DNA of 64,000 nt from Gordonia sediminis (GTDB lineage: Bacteria > Actinomycetota > Actinomycetes > Mycobacteriales > Mycobacteriaceae). This document shows, in pieces, positions 50,097 through 58,091 of the stretch. Both the position numbers and the translations under genes were made by a program. The first letter of the stretch is position 1. Every line of letters begins with the position of its first letter. Below the pieces are notes generated by a model. It was not told where the DNA came from and ran no database searches. It saw only the letters and a program-made list of their open reading frames with translations. The DNA lies in assembly GCA_004193205.1 (NCBI GenBank), contig RZUM01000002.1, positions 992,001-1,056,000 of the forward strand. Reading direction: 5' to 3'.

Positions 50097-50295
50097 GCGG
50101 ATACCTCCGGGTCGATCGGTTGGGATGTGCCAGCAGCGCGTCTGGCTAACATCAGTAGACTTTGTTCGATCTGATGAAACATCCCGAGTGTTACCGGCAT
50201 GTCACACGAGGGTTCATTGATGTAAAACGTTGTCCACTGTAGGTAGACATGGCAATTGTCCGCGTCCTCCGTGGCATCGCCCGATAATCGGGTTC
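50097..50295. promoter_or_regulatory. Divergent promoter region of the N-demethylase operon and the PfkB kinase
   Basis: No gene fits in these 199 bases. They hold an inverted repeat CATCAG...CTGATG (50150-50176), a GTTAC-N6-GTCAC element (50190-50205, GTGAC-N6-GTAAC on the other strand, like a weak GlnR unit) and the 17-bp palindrome at 50232-50248. A GTAGAC half-site at 50155-50160 matches the palindrome arm. The crowding of sites suggests tight regulation. Confidence 0.5.
50232..50248. promoter_or_regulatory. Shared 17-bp palindrome, N-demethylase promoter
   Basis: GTCCAC-TGTAG-GTAGAC has the same arms and spacing as the site at 35792-35808 upstream of glnT, with one arm mismatch. It lies 136 bases upstream of the cupin gene and 48 bases upstream of the kinase gene. 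Confidence 0.58.
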
Positions 50296-51162
50296 GTGGA
50301 GTCGAATACCTCGTCGATCGACGTCGCCGTCGTCGGCACCCTCAACATGGATGTGGTCGTCCGGGTCGCCCGGATGCCCGACGTCGGCGAAACCGTCCTG
50401 GGACGTTCGCTGTCCGAACGCCCGGGCGGCAAGGGCGCCAATCAGGCGCTCGCCGCGGCGGCCGTCACCCCGAGCGCTCTCATCGGCGCGGTCGGCGACG
50501 ACGAGGCCGGCGACCGGCTACTCGCCGTCCAGCGATCCGGCGGGGTCGATATCGCCCACATCGCCCGCGTCGAAGGCATCAGTGGACGGGCCATCATCGA
50601 TGTCGACGACACCGCCGCCAACCGGATCATCGTGTTGTCGGGGGCAAATGCGGCTCTCGAGGCCGCCGACGTGACACGGGCGCTCGACGCCGTCGGGCCG
50701 GACGTCGTGCTGACCCAGCTGGAATCCCCCGGTCCGGTGACCGCCGCCGCGGCCGACTGGGCCCACCGCCATCGACGCCGATTCATCCTCAACCCGAGTC
50801 CCGTTGCGGAGCTGGACGAGTCCATCCTGGCAGCGGCGGATCCGCTCGTGGTCAACGAGCACGAGGCGGCGTTCTATGCCGGCGGCGAGGCAGGCGACGA
50901 CCCCGCCGACCTGGCTCGGGCGCTCGGCGCGCTCACACGGTCGGCGGTGTTGACCCTGGGTGGGCGGGGCGTGATCGTGGCCGTCGACCACGAGCTCACC
51001 CGGATCGCGGTGGCTCGAGTACGGCCGGTGGACACCACGGGTGCCGGCGACGTGTTCGCCGGCACTCTGGCGGGTCATCTCGCCCGTGGCCTCGCGCTGG
51101 TGGACGCGGCCGAGAGGTCGGCGGCTGCGGCGACCGACTTCGTCGCGCGCCCACGAGAGTAA
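50296..51162 (+). CDS. PfkB-family carbohydrate kinase (ribokinase-like)
   Basis: 288 residues from GTG 50296. PfkB signatures are ERPGGKGANQALAAAAV (~38-54) and the C-terminal DTTGAGDVFAGTLAGHLARG (~246-265), whose Asp is the catalytic base; VVGTLNMDVVVRV marks the N-terminal strand. Ribokinase is the best match, but related nucleoside and sugar kinases cannot be excluded. It has no transporter or sugar enzyme beside it. It is divergent from the N-demethylase operon and convergent with the enoyl-CoA hydratase gene, four bases away. Confidence 0.85.
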   Translation: MESNTSSIDVAVVGTLNMDVVVRVARMPDVGETVLGRSLSERPGGKGANQALAAAAVTPSALIGAVGDDEAGDRLLAVQRSGGVDIAHIARVEGISGRAIIDVDDTAANRIIVLSGANAALEAADVTRALDAVGPDVVLTQLESPGPVTAAAADWAHRHRRRFILNPSPVAELDESILAAADPLVVNEHEAAFYAGGEAGDDPADLARALGALTRSAVLTLGGRGVIVAVDHELTRIAVARVRPVDTTGAGDVFAGTLAGHLARGLALVDAAERSAAAATDFVARPRE

Positions 51163-51166
51163 GCGG

Positions 51167-51943
51167 TCAGCGACTCGCCCAGCGCGCCACGCGTTCCCGA
51201 TGCTCGTCACTCTGGTGCGCGAGGGGTTGCATCGCGGCGGCGAGCGTGAGTGCGGAGTCCAGCGAACTCGTGCGTGACTCGGCGAGCAGTCGCTTGGCCA
51301 TCCGCAGCGCGTGTCCGGGGTTGCGGGCGATGCGGTCGGCGAGCACCTGCGCCTCGGCGAGGAGTTTCTCGTCGGGCACCACGCGAGAGACCATGCCCCA
51401 CGACAGCGCGGTCGGTGCGTCGATGCGGTCACCGGTGAAGGTCATCTCGGCGGCCCGCTCGTAGCCGACGACTCGTTGCAGGAACCACGACCCGCCGTCG
51501 CCGGGGATCAGGCCGAGCTGGACGAAACTCTCGGCGAAGAAAGCGGATTCGGCGGCCACCCGGATGTCGCACATCATCGCGAGATCACATCCGGCGCCGA
51601 CGGCGGCCCCGTTGACCGCGGCGATCACCGGCACCTCGCAGCGCAGCATCGCACGCGGAATCCGCTGTATCCCTTCGGCATATCCCTGCCGTTGCGCGGC
51701 CCCGCTCAACCCGAACAGGCCCTCGCCATCGGCCATCTCGCGGACGTTGCCGCCCGCGGAGAAGATGTGGCCGGCGCCGGTCAGGATCACGGCGCGGATC
51801 TTCTCGTCGGTGTTGGCGGCGTTCACCGCAGTCTCGAAGGCCGCGATCACCCCCTCGCCGGTGATCGCGTTCCCAACCTCTGGGAGGTTGATCGTCCAGA
51901 TCTGGACGGTTCCGACGGTTGCGATGCCGAGGGGTTCTCGCAC
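51167..51943 (-). CDS. Enoyl-CoA hydratase/isomerase family protein
   Basis: 258 residues from GTG 51943 (GGAGG ten bases upstream), a full-length crotonase. Oxyanion-hole segments are FSAGGNVREMADG (~63-75) and AAVNGAAVGAGCDLAMMCDI (~107-126); the catalytic Glu region is SFVQLGLIPGDGGSWFLQRVVG (cited in part, ~140), with Asp in place of the second Glu. It follows the OPT transporter gene after five bases, which is an odd pairing. The substrate is unknown. Confidence 0.88.
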   Translation of the reverse strand: MREPLGIATVGTVQIWTINLPEVGNAITGEGVIAAFETAVNAANTDEKIRAVILTGAGHIFSAGGNVREMADGEGLFGLSGAAQRQGYAEGIQRIPRAMLRCEVPVIAAVNGAAVGAGCDLAMMCDIRVAAESAFFAESFVQLGLIPGDGGSWFLQRVVGYERAAEMTFTGDRIDAPTALSWGMVSRVVPDEKLLAEAQVLADRIARNPGHALRMAKRLLAESRTSSLDSALTLAAAMQPLAHQSDEHRERVARWASR

Positions 51944-51948
51944 GTGTT

Positions 51949-53946
51949 TCAGGCCTCCACCGATTCTTTCGACGCCCACTTCTGCGTCCACTTGTACAAC
52001 CATGCCGTCACCGCGGCGAATGCGAGAATACCCAGGATCTCCGACCCCGTCTGCCAACCGTCGCCGATGAACGGGAGCGCGAGCACGCTGTCGTCGCCGG
52101 TGGCGGCGACTATGGCCGCGAACACCACGTTCCACAGGCTCTCCCCGACGATGAGGCCGGTGGCGAGCAGCACGCCCATCCGCTTCTTGCGCCCGACGTT
52201 CCCGCCGCTGCGTTCGGCCCATTTGTTGTACCAGAGGCCGATGAAGGCACCGATCGGGATGATCAGCGTGACGGCCATCGGCAGGTACATGCCCATACCC
52301 ACCGCGAGCGGCGGCACCCGCATCCGGCTGGAGGTCCGGGCCAGGGTCTCGTCGATGAGGATCACCACGGCACCGATCAGGGCGCCGAGGCCGAGGAGGG
52401 CCCAGTCGAGGTCGCCGCCGAACACGCCCTCGGCCAGCGACGAGATCAGTCCCGCCTGCGGTGCGGGCAGCGCGTCGGGGCCGGCACCCGGGGCCCCGAC
52501 GAAGCCGAACGCGGTCTGCATCAGCTGCAGCACCGGCGGGATCACCAGGGACCCGAACGCGACGCCGATGACGAGCGCCACCTGCTGTTTCCACGGGGTC
52601 GCGCCGACGAGCTGGCCGGTTTTCAGGTCCTGCAGATTGTCGTTGGAGATGGTCGCGACACCGAACACGATGGCCGCGGTGAACAGCGTGTAGGCGACCA
52701 GGGCGGCGGACTGTTCGGCGTCGGCGGAGCCGAAGGTCAGTTTGATCAGGACCGCGGCGACCAGCACGACGACGATGCCGACCCCGGAGATCGGGCTGTT
52801 GGATGAGCCGATCAGACCGGCCATATAGCCGCAGACCGACGCGACGACGAGTCCGATCACGAAGACGAACACCACGCTCACCGCGATGATCGATCCGGCA
52901 TCCCCGGCGAGCACGGTCCCGTGCGCGAAGTCCCACAGCATGAACCCGATCGGGATCAGCAGCGCCAGCACCACACCCGCCACGAGTGTGATCGGCAGGT
53001 CCTGTTCGGTGATGTCGACTCTGGAACCGGCGCGACGTGCCCGAGTGGAGACCAGAGCGTCTTTGATGCCCCGGATGATCGGTCCGATGATCTTGAGAAG
53101 CGTCCAGATGGCGGCGATCGCGATCGCCCCGGCGCCGATGAAGCGCACATCGTTGGAGAACGCGCTGCTCACGACGTCGGTGATGTCACCGGAGCTGGGC
53201 ACGTCGCCCCAGGTGCGGATGGGCAGCAGGATGCCGTAGGAGAGGACGAGTCCGATCAGCATGGAGATGCCGACGGTGACGCCGACGAGGTGGCCGACAC
53301 CGATCAACGAGAACAGCAGACTCGCACCGAACATCGTCCCACCCGACCCCACCCGAACCACCCCGGAGATCGACCCGGCGATCAGCTTGGTCTGGGTGAG
53401 GATCGAGAATGCCGCGGAGACAACGCCGCCCACCAGGATGACGCGCAGGCCGCGACGGTTCTCCTCGGCACCCTGCGCGGTGTCGCCGACCTTCAGCACC
53501 TCCGCGGCGGCCTCCCCCTCCGGATAGGGCAGATCCGAACCGGTCACCAGGGCCCGCCGCAGCGGGATCGAGTACATGACGCCGAGAATGCCGCCGATGA
53601 GGCACACGGCGACGGTGGTCCAGTAGGGGAAGCCCGTCCACCAGCCGATCATGATCAGGCCGGGCAGCACGAAGATGATCGCCGACAGGGTGCCGGCCGC
53701 CGACGCGATCGTCTGCACGATGTTGTTCTCGATGACCGAATGGTCGGCGAAATAGCGCAGGATGCTCATCGAGATCACCGCCGCCGGGATCGCGGTGGCG
53801 AAGGTGAGACCCACCTTCAGTCCCAGATACACGTTGGCGGCGGTGAACACCAAGGTGATGAGTCCACCGAGGATGATCCCGCGCAGGGTCAGTTCGCGCA
53901 CGCTCATCCCGGCGAGGCCCGATGGTGCCGAATCTCTGGTCGCCAC
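51949..53946 (-). CDS. OPT-family transporter
   Basis: 665 residues from the GTG at 53946, which has AGGAG seven bases upstream; the next ATG (53907) would be 13 residues shorter. Around 15 to 16 hydrophobic segments span the protein, with the family motif region FATAIPAAVISMSILRYF (~48-65) and SDLPYPEGEAAAEVLKVG (~132-149). OPT proteins carry oligopeptides or metal-siderophore complexes by proton symport. It is divergent from the thioredoxin gene and leads the enoyl-CoA hydratase gene. Its cargo is not evident. Confidence 0.9.
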   Translation of the reverse strand: MATRDSAPSGLAGMSVRELTLRGIILGGLITLVFTAANVYLGLKVGLTFATAIPAAVISMSILRYFADHSVIENNIVQTIASAAGTLSAIIFVLPGLIMIGWWTGFPYWTTVAVCLIGGILGVMYSIPLRRALVTGSDLPYPEGEAAAEVLKVGDTAQGAEENRRGLRVILVGGVVSAAFSILTQTKLIAGSISGVVRVGSGGTMFGASLLFSLIGVGHLVGVTVGISMLIGLVLSYGILLPIRTWGDVPSSGDITDVVSSAFSNDVRFIGAGAIAIAAIWTLLKIIGPIIRGIKDALVSTRARRAGSRVDITEQDLPITLVAGVVLALLIPIGFMLWDFAHGTVLAGDAGSIIAVSVVFVFVIGLVVASVCGYMAGLIGSSNSPISGVGIVVVLVAAVLIKLTFGSADAEQSAALVAYTLFTAAIVFGVATISNDNLQDLKTGQLVGATPWKQQVALVIGVAFGSLVIPPVLQLMQTAFGFVGAPGAGPDALPAPQAGLISSLAEGVFGGDLDWALLGLGALIGAVVILIDETLARTSSRMRVPPLAVGMGMYLPMAVTLIIPIGAFIGLWYNKWAERSGGNVGRKKRMGVLLATGLIVGESLWNVVFAAIVAATGDDSVLALPFIGDGWQTGSEILGILAFAAVTAWLYKWTQKWASKESVEA

Positions 53947-54090
53947 TCTAGGACTCCTAACCCCGACCGCTTTGGCAAGGTCCAACCGTCGATTCGGCGG
54001 CTGATCGTGAGACAACTCTAGGAGCCGAAATCGCCGGTCGGAGGGGTTTTGCGAAGTCCTGGTCACAGCCGATTCGGGAAACCGCGGAAT

Positions 54091-54106
54091 ATACCCCACT
54101 GGGTAT
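54091..54106. promoter_or_regulatory. ATACCC-N4-GGGTAT inverted repeat
   Basis: A perfect inverted repeat 14 bases upstream of the thioredoxin ATG. This C/G-tract palindrome is of the type bound by CsoR/CstR-family repressors, which respond to copper or reactive sulfur. No such regulator is in the window. Confidence 0.5.
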
Positions 54107-54120
54107 GCATTGAACCGGGC

Positions 54121-54498
54121 ATGACAACACGCGAGATCACCATGGAAAACTTCGACGACACCATCAAGGCCGGTGGCACCCTGCTGCTGGACTTCTGGGC
54201 CGGCTGGTGCGGACCGTGCCGCATGTTCGCCCCCGTCTTCGAGAAGGCCTCGAAGGACCATCCGGACATCGTCTTCGGCAAGGTCGACACCGAGGCGCAG
54301 CAGCAACTCGCCGCCGGTTTCGGCATCCGGTCGATCCCGACCCTGATGGCCTTCCGCGACGGCATCCTCGTCTTCAACCAGCCCGGAGCCCTGCAAAGCG
54401 CTCAGCTCGAGCAGCTGATCGCGGCGGTCAACGACCTCGACATGGACAAGGTCCGCGCCGAGATCGCCGCCGGCGAGGCCCAGCAGACCAACGCGTGA
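54121..54498 (+). CDS. trxA: Thioredoxin
   Basis: 125 residues from the ATG at 54121; a longer in-frame start would run over the inverted repeat. The active site is FWAGWCGPCRMF (~26-37), with the cis-Pro in RSIPTLMAFRDG (~70). A C-terminal tail of about 15 residues (VRAEIAAGEAQQTNA) exceeds the usual thioredoxin. The promoter-proximal ATACCC-N4-GGGTAT site suggests control by a CsoR-type repressor, as for thioredoxins used in sulfur or copper stress. Confidence 0.92.
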   Translation: MTTREITMENFDDTIKAGGTLLLDFWAGWCGPCRMFAPVFEKASKDHPDIVFGKVDTEAQQQLAAGFGIRSIPTLMAFRDGILVFNQPGALQSAQLEQLIAAVNDLDMDKVRAEIAAGEAQQTNA

Positions 54499-54503
54499 TG
54501 TCG

Positions 54504-54535
54504 CCCGCCGGCCCGGTCATCCCCGGGTCGGCGGG
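54504..54535. terminator. Hairpin between convergent trxA and dsbA-like genes
   Basis: CCCGCCGGCCCGG (54504-54516) pairs with CCGGGTCGGCGGG (54523-54535) with one G-T pair and a six-base loop. It overlaps the 3' end of the DsbA-like gene and follows the trxA stop. Confidence 0.6.
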
Positions 54536-55236
54536 ATCTCGCAACCGTCGGGGCCGCAGGCGTCGGCGGTGTCGGATTCGAGCGGCAGTTCCTGCTCATC
54601 GAAGGTGAGTTGAAGCGCCCGGGCGAAGATCTCGACGGGTTGGGCACCGGACACCGCGTAGCGGCCGCCGAACACGAAGAACGGCACCCCGGTGACGCCG
54701 AGCGCCGCCGCTTCCTGTTCGTCGCGACGCACCGCATCCGCGTAGGCGTCGGGATCGGCGAGGACCGCCCGGACCTGCGCTTCGTCGAGGCCGGCGCGGA
54801 CCGCGACGACGGTGAGCCGCTCATGATCGCCGAAGAGCGGCGCGTCGTCGGCGAAATTGCCCGCGTAGAGGGAGTCGAGCAACGCTTCCTGACGCCCCTG
54901 AGCCAGCGCGAAATGCAGCAGACGATGCATGTCGAAGCTGCTGCCGAAGTCCCGCCCGCCCGTCTGGTAGGGCAGACCCATGTCGGCGGCCTGCGCGGCG
55001 AGGCCGCGTTCATTGGCCTCGACCTGCGCCAGTGAGATCCCGTACTTCTGAGCGATATGAGCCTCGATCGGCGCACTCGCATCGGTCGGGATGGTCGGAT
55101 CGAGTTCGAAGGACCGGTGGACGACGGTGACCGCGTCACTCCGGTCGAAGCCGTCGAGCGCCTGTTCGAAGCGCCGCTTGCCGAGGTAGCAGAACGGGCA
55201 GTTCACATCGGTCCAGATGTCGACCGTGACAGTCAA
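54517..55236 (-). CDS. DsbA/FrnE-family thiol oxidoreductase
   Basis: 239 residues from a TTG at 55236, chosen because the DsbA strand (VTVDIWTDVNCPFCYLG) begins there and GGAG lies about eight bases upstream. The active site is CPFC (~11-14), the helical insert spans ~60-150 (DFGSSFDMHRLLHFA), and the cis-Pro is in GVTGVPFFVFGGRYAVSGAQ (~178-197). No signal peptide is present, so it is cytoplasmic, as in the FrnE/polyketide group, which isomerises or reduces small thiols. The C-terminus CGPDGCEIP has a further Cys pair. Confidence 0.85.
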   Translation of the reverse strand: MTVTVDIWTDVNCPFCYLGKRRFEQALDGFDRSDAVTVVHRSFELDPTIPTDASAPIEAHIAQKYGISLAQVEANERGLAAQAADMGLPYQTGGRDFGSSFDMHRLLHFALAQGRQEALLDSLYAGNFADDAPLFGDHERLTVVAVRAGLDEAQVRAVLADPDAYADAVRRDEQEAAALGVTGVPFFVFGGRYAVSGAQPVEIFARALQLTFDEQELPLESDTADACGPDGCEIPPTRG

Positions 55237-55300
55237 TCTTCTTCTCCTTCGCGCCGAACACTGCATTGACCAACGCGACGCGACCGCCGGGTGTTCCACG

Positions 55301-55345
55301 AAGCACCGTTCCACCAGGCACCGTTCCACCAAGCACCGTTCCACC
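55301..55345. repeat. Three 15-base tandem repeats
   Basis: Three copies of A(A/G)GCACCGTTCCACC lie in direct tandem at 55301-55315, 55316-55330 and 55331-55345, preceded by a partial GTTCCACG copy. They sit in the 209-base gap between the divergent DsbA-like and MarR genes. No further gene is seen in that gap. Confidence 0.85.
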
Positions 55346-55445
55346 ACCCACGACGGCGCCGCCGTCAAAATCGGTAGGCTGACATCTGCGCAGGTCGGCT
55401 GCCTGCCCACCTGCGGCGGGGACGGGAAGGGGACGGCGAACGACG

Positions 55446-55898
55446 ATGGGCTCGGATCCGATCACCGATCTGGAAGCGGAACTCGCCGACTTCTGGCGGC
55501 GCGGGCGCACCCGCACGCGCCAGCGTGCCCGAGCCATCGATGCGCGGCTCGATCCGACGTGCTACCCACTGCTGGTGCTGCTGTCCCGCCACGACGCGGT
55601 GCCGATGTCGACGCTGATCCACAAACTCGAACTCGAGAAGTCCACCGTCACCCGCCAGATCGACGCCGTCGTCCGCCTCGGCCTCGTGGAACGCCGGCCC
55701 GATCCCGAAGATGCACGAGCCCGCCGGGTGGCATTGACCGAACTGGGCCGACAGCGGCTCGACGAGGTCGTCGCGTCCGCGGTCGCGGTCTGGCGCGAGC
55801 GCTTGTCCCTGTGGGATCCGGACGACATCCGCACCCTCACCCGGCTGCTGCGCCGACTCGACGACAGCGACCAACAGGCACGCGCCACCGACCTGTAG
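55446..55898 (+). CDS. MarR-family transcriptional regulator
   Basis: 150 residues. The winged helix reads AVPMSTLIHKLELEKSTVTRQIDAV (cited in part, recognition helix EKSTVTRQIDAV ~64-75) with the wing RRPDPEDARARRVAL (~83-97). It converges on the linalool-dehydratase-like gene with 18 bases between stops, so it may control that operon from a distance, or the DsbA-like gene with which it is divergent. No operator was recognised besides the 15-base tandem repeats. Confidence 0.88.
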   Translation: MGSDPITDLEAELADFWRRGRTRTRQRARAIDARLDPTCYPLLVLLSRHDAVPMSTLIHKLELEKSTVTRQIDAVVRLGLVERRPDPEDARARRVALTELGRQRLDEVVASAVAVWRERLSLWDPDDIRTLTRLLRRLDDSDQQARATDL

Positions 55899-55916
55899 TG
55901 ACGGCCAGGCGCCCGG

Positions 55917-57347
55917 TCAGGTGAGAGGTTCGACCCGGAACTCGTGCCGCCTGGTGACAGCGATATCCACGAGCGCGGTGCCATCGGCGCCGGGAACCAA
56001 CTCGGTGACGACTGCTCCGGAGACCTTGTAGCGGCGTCCCGGAGTAAGGCGTCCGACCTTCACGGTCGTGCGCACAGGACGCATGCCGGGACGGAACACC
56101 ACGTCCAGCGCGCGCCCGTCGGTGACCGCCTTGGCGACCAGGAGATCCGGGTAGGGCGCCGCCTCCAGGATCGGGCCGGATCGCCACTCGGCGGGGACCT
56201 CACCGTTGGCGAGGCCGCGCAACGAGTCCTTCGAGACGAAGCGCGAAAAGGCGTGGGCGCAGTTCGCCCAGGTCGACACACCTTCGAGTTTGTGAGCCCC
56301 CGACGGCGACACCTCGGTCTCGAACCGCTCGTCGATGCTCGCCGTCACAGCATCGGCGATCTCGTCGTCGCCCATCTCGAGGGCCGCGATCGCCACGTTG
56401 GTCCATGCCCAGGCGTCGCCCATCCGATAGGACCCGACGTCGAGGTTGTCGATCGGTGCGGTCAGCAACTCCGCGCGTCCGTTGCGCAGCCAGATCCGTC
56501 GCTCGCGCAGGATCTCCCAGGTGTCGTTCGCCAGGTCCGGCATGACGCAGTTCAGCCAGTAGGTCATCACCGCGTCGTTGGACAGCGTCGGCGGCAGCTT
56601 GAGACCGGCTGGGCCGAGGCCGAATCGGAATCGTCCGCCGGGCGTGATGAAACCGTTGCGGTGGAACGAGTCACGGATCTTCTCGACGAGATCACCGGTC
56701 AGGTCGGCGTCGTGCAGCCGGTCGTAGCCCTTGAGACCGACGACGGCGATGGCGTTGCACATCGGGTAGATCAGATGCGGCTCGCACGGGTACAGGGTCA
56801 CCTTGCTGTCGCGCATGTTCTTCTCGATCGCGCCGGCGATCGATCCGAACCCGTAGTCGTAGCGGGTGCGCCGATTCCACACCAGTGGCAGCGACCCGTC
56901 GTCGTGGAAACCCCGGTCGTCGTTGAGGGTTTCGTAGAAGGCGAGCATGGTGGCGAAGAACCCGGTGTACATGACGTTGGCGAACACCATGGGGTCGGGA
57001 TTCCACCGCAGATAGCCGGCCAGTCGTTCCGCGGCCCAATACCCCCAGACCCGCTTGTCGCACATCTTGCGGATCAGATTGGCCTGGGCCTCTTGCAGAT
57101 ACCCGGTGAACGCCGGCGTCCGCGTGTACTGGGCCGTGGAGAGTCCGTAGCACGCGTAGTTGAGCTGATAGCGCAGTGCGCTCCCGCCGATCTGTTCGAG
57201 TCGGGTGAATCCGGTGAAACCGTCGACCGGTTGCAGCGCGAGGTCGAGCAGGTATCGCTGCGCGGCGAGATCCTCCGGGCTCGACTCGACGACCACCGGC
57301 TGCTGGGGCGCGGGTGGGTTGATCTCATGAGATGCGATGGCGGTCAA
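55917..57347 (-). CDS. Linalool dehydratase/isomerase-like enzyme
   Basis: 476 residues from a TTG at 57347 that overlaps the upstream stop (TTGA), which supports the unusual start. The (alpha/alpha)6 barrel of linalool dehydratase/isomerase is suggested by NPDPMVFANVMYTGFFATMLAFYE (cited in part, ~118-135), GSLPLVWNRR (~143), and TLYPCEPHLIYPMCNAIAVVGL (cited in part, ~178-195), in which the two Cys are nine residues apart, as are the catalytic Cys pair of the Castellaniella enzyme. No export signal is visible, unlike that periplasmic enzyme. Substrate may be a terpenoid or other allylic alcohol or alkene. Confidence 0.75.
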   Translation of the reverse strand: MTAIASHEINPPAPQQPVVVESSPEDLAAQRYLLDLALQPVDGFTGFTRLEQIGGSALRYQLNYACYGLSTAQYTRTPAFTGYLQEAQANLIRKMCDKRVWGYWAAERLAGYLRWNPDPMVFANVMYTGFFATMLAFYETLNDDRGFHDDGSLPLVWNRRTRYDYGFGSIAGAIEKNMRDSKVTLYPCEPHLIYPMCNAIAVVGLKGYDRLHDADLTGDLVEKIRDSFHRNGFITPGGRFRFGLGPAGLKLPPTLSNDAVMTYWLNCVMPDLANDTWEILRERRIWLRNGRAELLTAPIDNLDVGSYRMGDAWAWTNVAIAALEMGDDEIADAVTASIDERFETEVSPSGAHKLEGVSTWANCAHAFSRFVSKDSLRGLANGEVPAEWRSGPILEAAPYPDLLVAKAVTDGRALDVVFRPGMRPVRTTVKVGRLTPGRRYKVSGAVVTELVPGADGTALVDIAVTRRHEFRVEPLT

Positions 57348-57982
57348 GGTAGTCCTAGGTTCGGTGCCGGCCGGTGGACGGCTCTGTTGACGGAGTCGCG
57401 GTGTCTGCGGACGGGCAGGGCGCGGACGAAGCGCAGGAGTAGTCCGACGACGACTGCCAGCGCGGGTACGACATGCAGGGCGCCGTTCACCAGCGGCGCC
57501 GAGATCGCATAGAGGCCGGCGAGATCGACGTCGAGGACCACGAGGACCAGGGAGGTGGCGCCCGCGCCGAGTCCGGCACATCCGACGATCTGCGGGATCG
57601 TCAACGGATCGCATCCGTGTCGGCGGAGTCGTGAGGCGCGGCGCAGCAGCATCGCCGCGGCCACCACCAGAAGCGTCGATCGGATCAGCCACACCACGGT
57701 CGGCCCGGTGTCGGATGCGACGCCGGTCATCAGCAGCGCCGCTCCCCCGATCAGATAGAGCGCGATGGCCAGCGCCGCGAACCGTAGGGTCCAGGAGACG
57801 ACGGCGATGCGCTGATCGAGCCAGGTCACGGGCGGTGCGGACGCCACGGCCGGCCCCACGGTGGCACCCGGCACCCCACGGGTCGCCATCGGTGCGAACC
57901 CGCCGTCGTCGATGCGGGAACGCCAAGGCATGAGGCGGTGGATGACCACCACCATGATCGCCGCGACGATGCAGCACACCAT
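57344..57982 (-). CDS. Membrane protein with four to five spans
   Basis: 212 residues from the ATG at 57982 (GGAGG eight bases upstream). An N-terminal span (MVCCIVAAIMVVVIHRLM), a soluble Pro/Ala-rich stretch (~25-55), and four further spans (RFAALAIALYLIGGAALLM; TVVWLIRSTLLVVAAAML; VGCAGLGAGATSLVLVVL; LHVVPALAVVVGLLLRFV) are visible. I do not recognise the family. Its stop overlaps the TTG start of the linalool-dehydratase-like gene, so the two are coupled; it may anchor that enzyme or handle its hydrophobic substrate. Confidence 0.7.
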   Translation of the reverse strand: MVCCIVAAIMVVVIHRLMPWRSRIDDGGFAPMATRGVPGATVGPAVASAPPVTWLDQRIAVVSWTLRFAALAIALYLIGGAALLMTGVASDTGPTVVWLIRSTLLVVAAAMLLRRASRLRRHGCDPLTIPQIVGCAGLGAGATSLVLVVLDVDLAGLYAISAPLVNGALHVVPALAVVVGLLLRFVRALPVRRHRDSVNRAVHRPAPNLGLP

Positions 57983-58091
57983 GGGACTACCTCCGGCCCT
58001 TCCGAGCATGACATTGAGACGAACTCACAATATCGTCCCATCGCGGAGTTCGGAACCGAACTTCAGGAAATTCGGTGAGGCTACCCACGCA

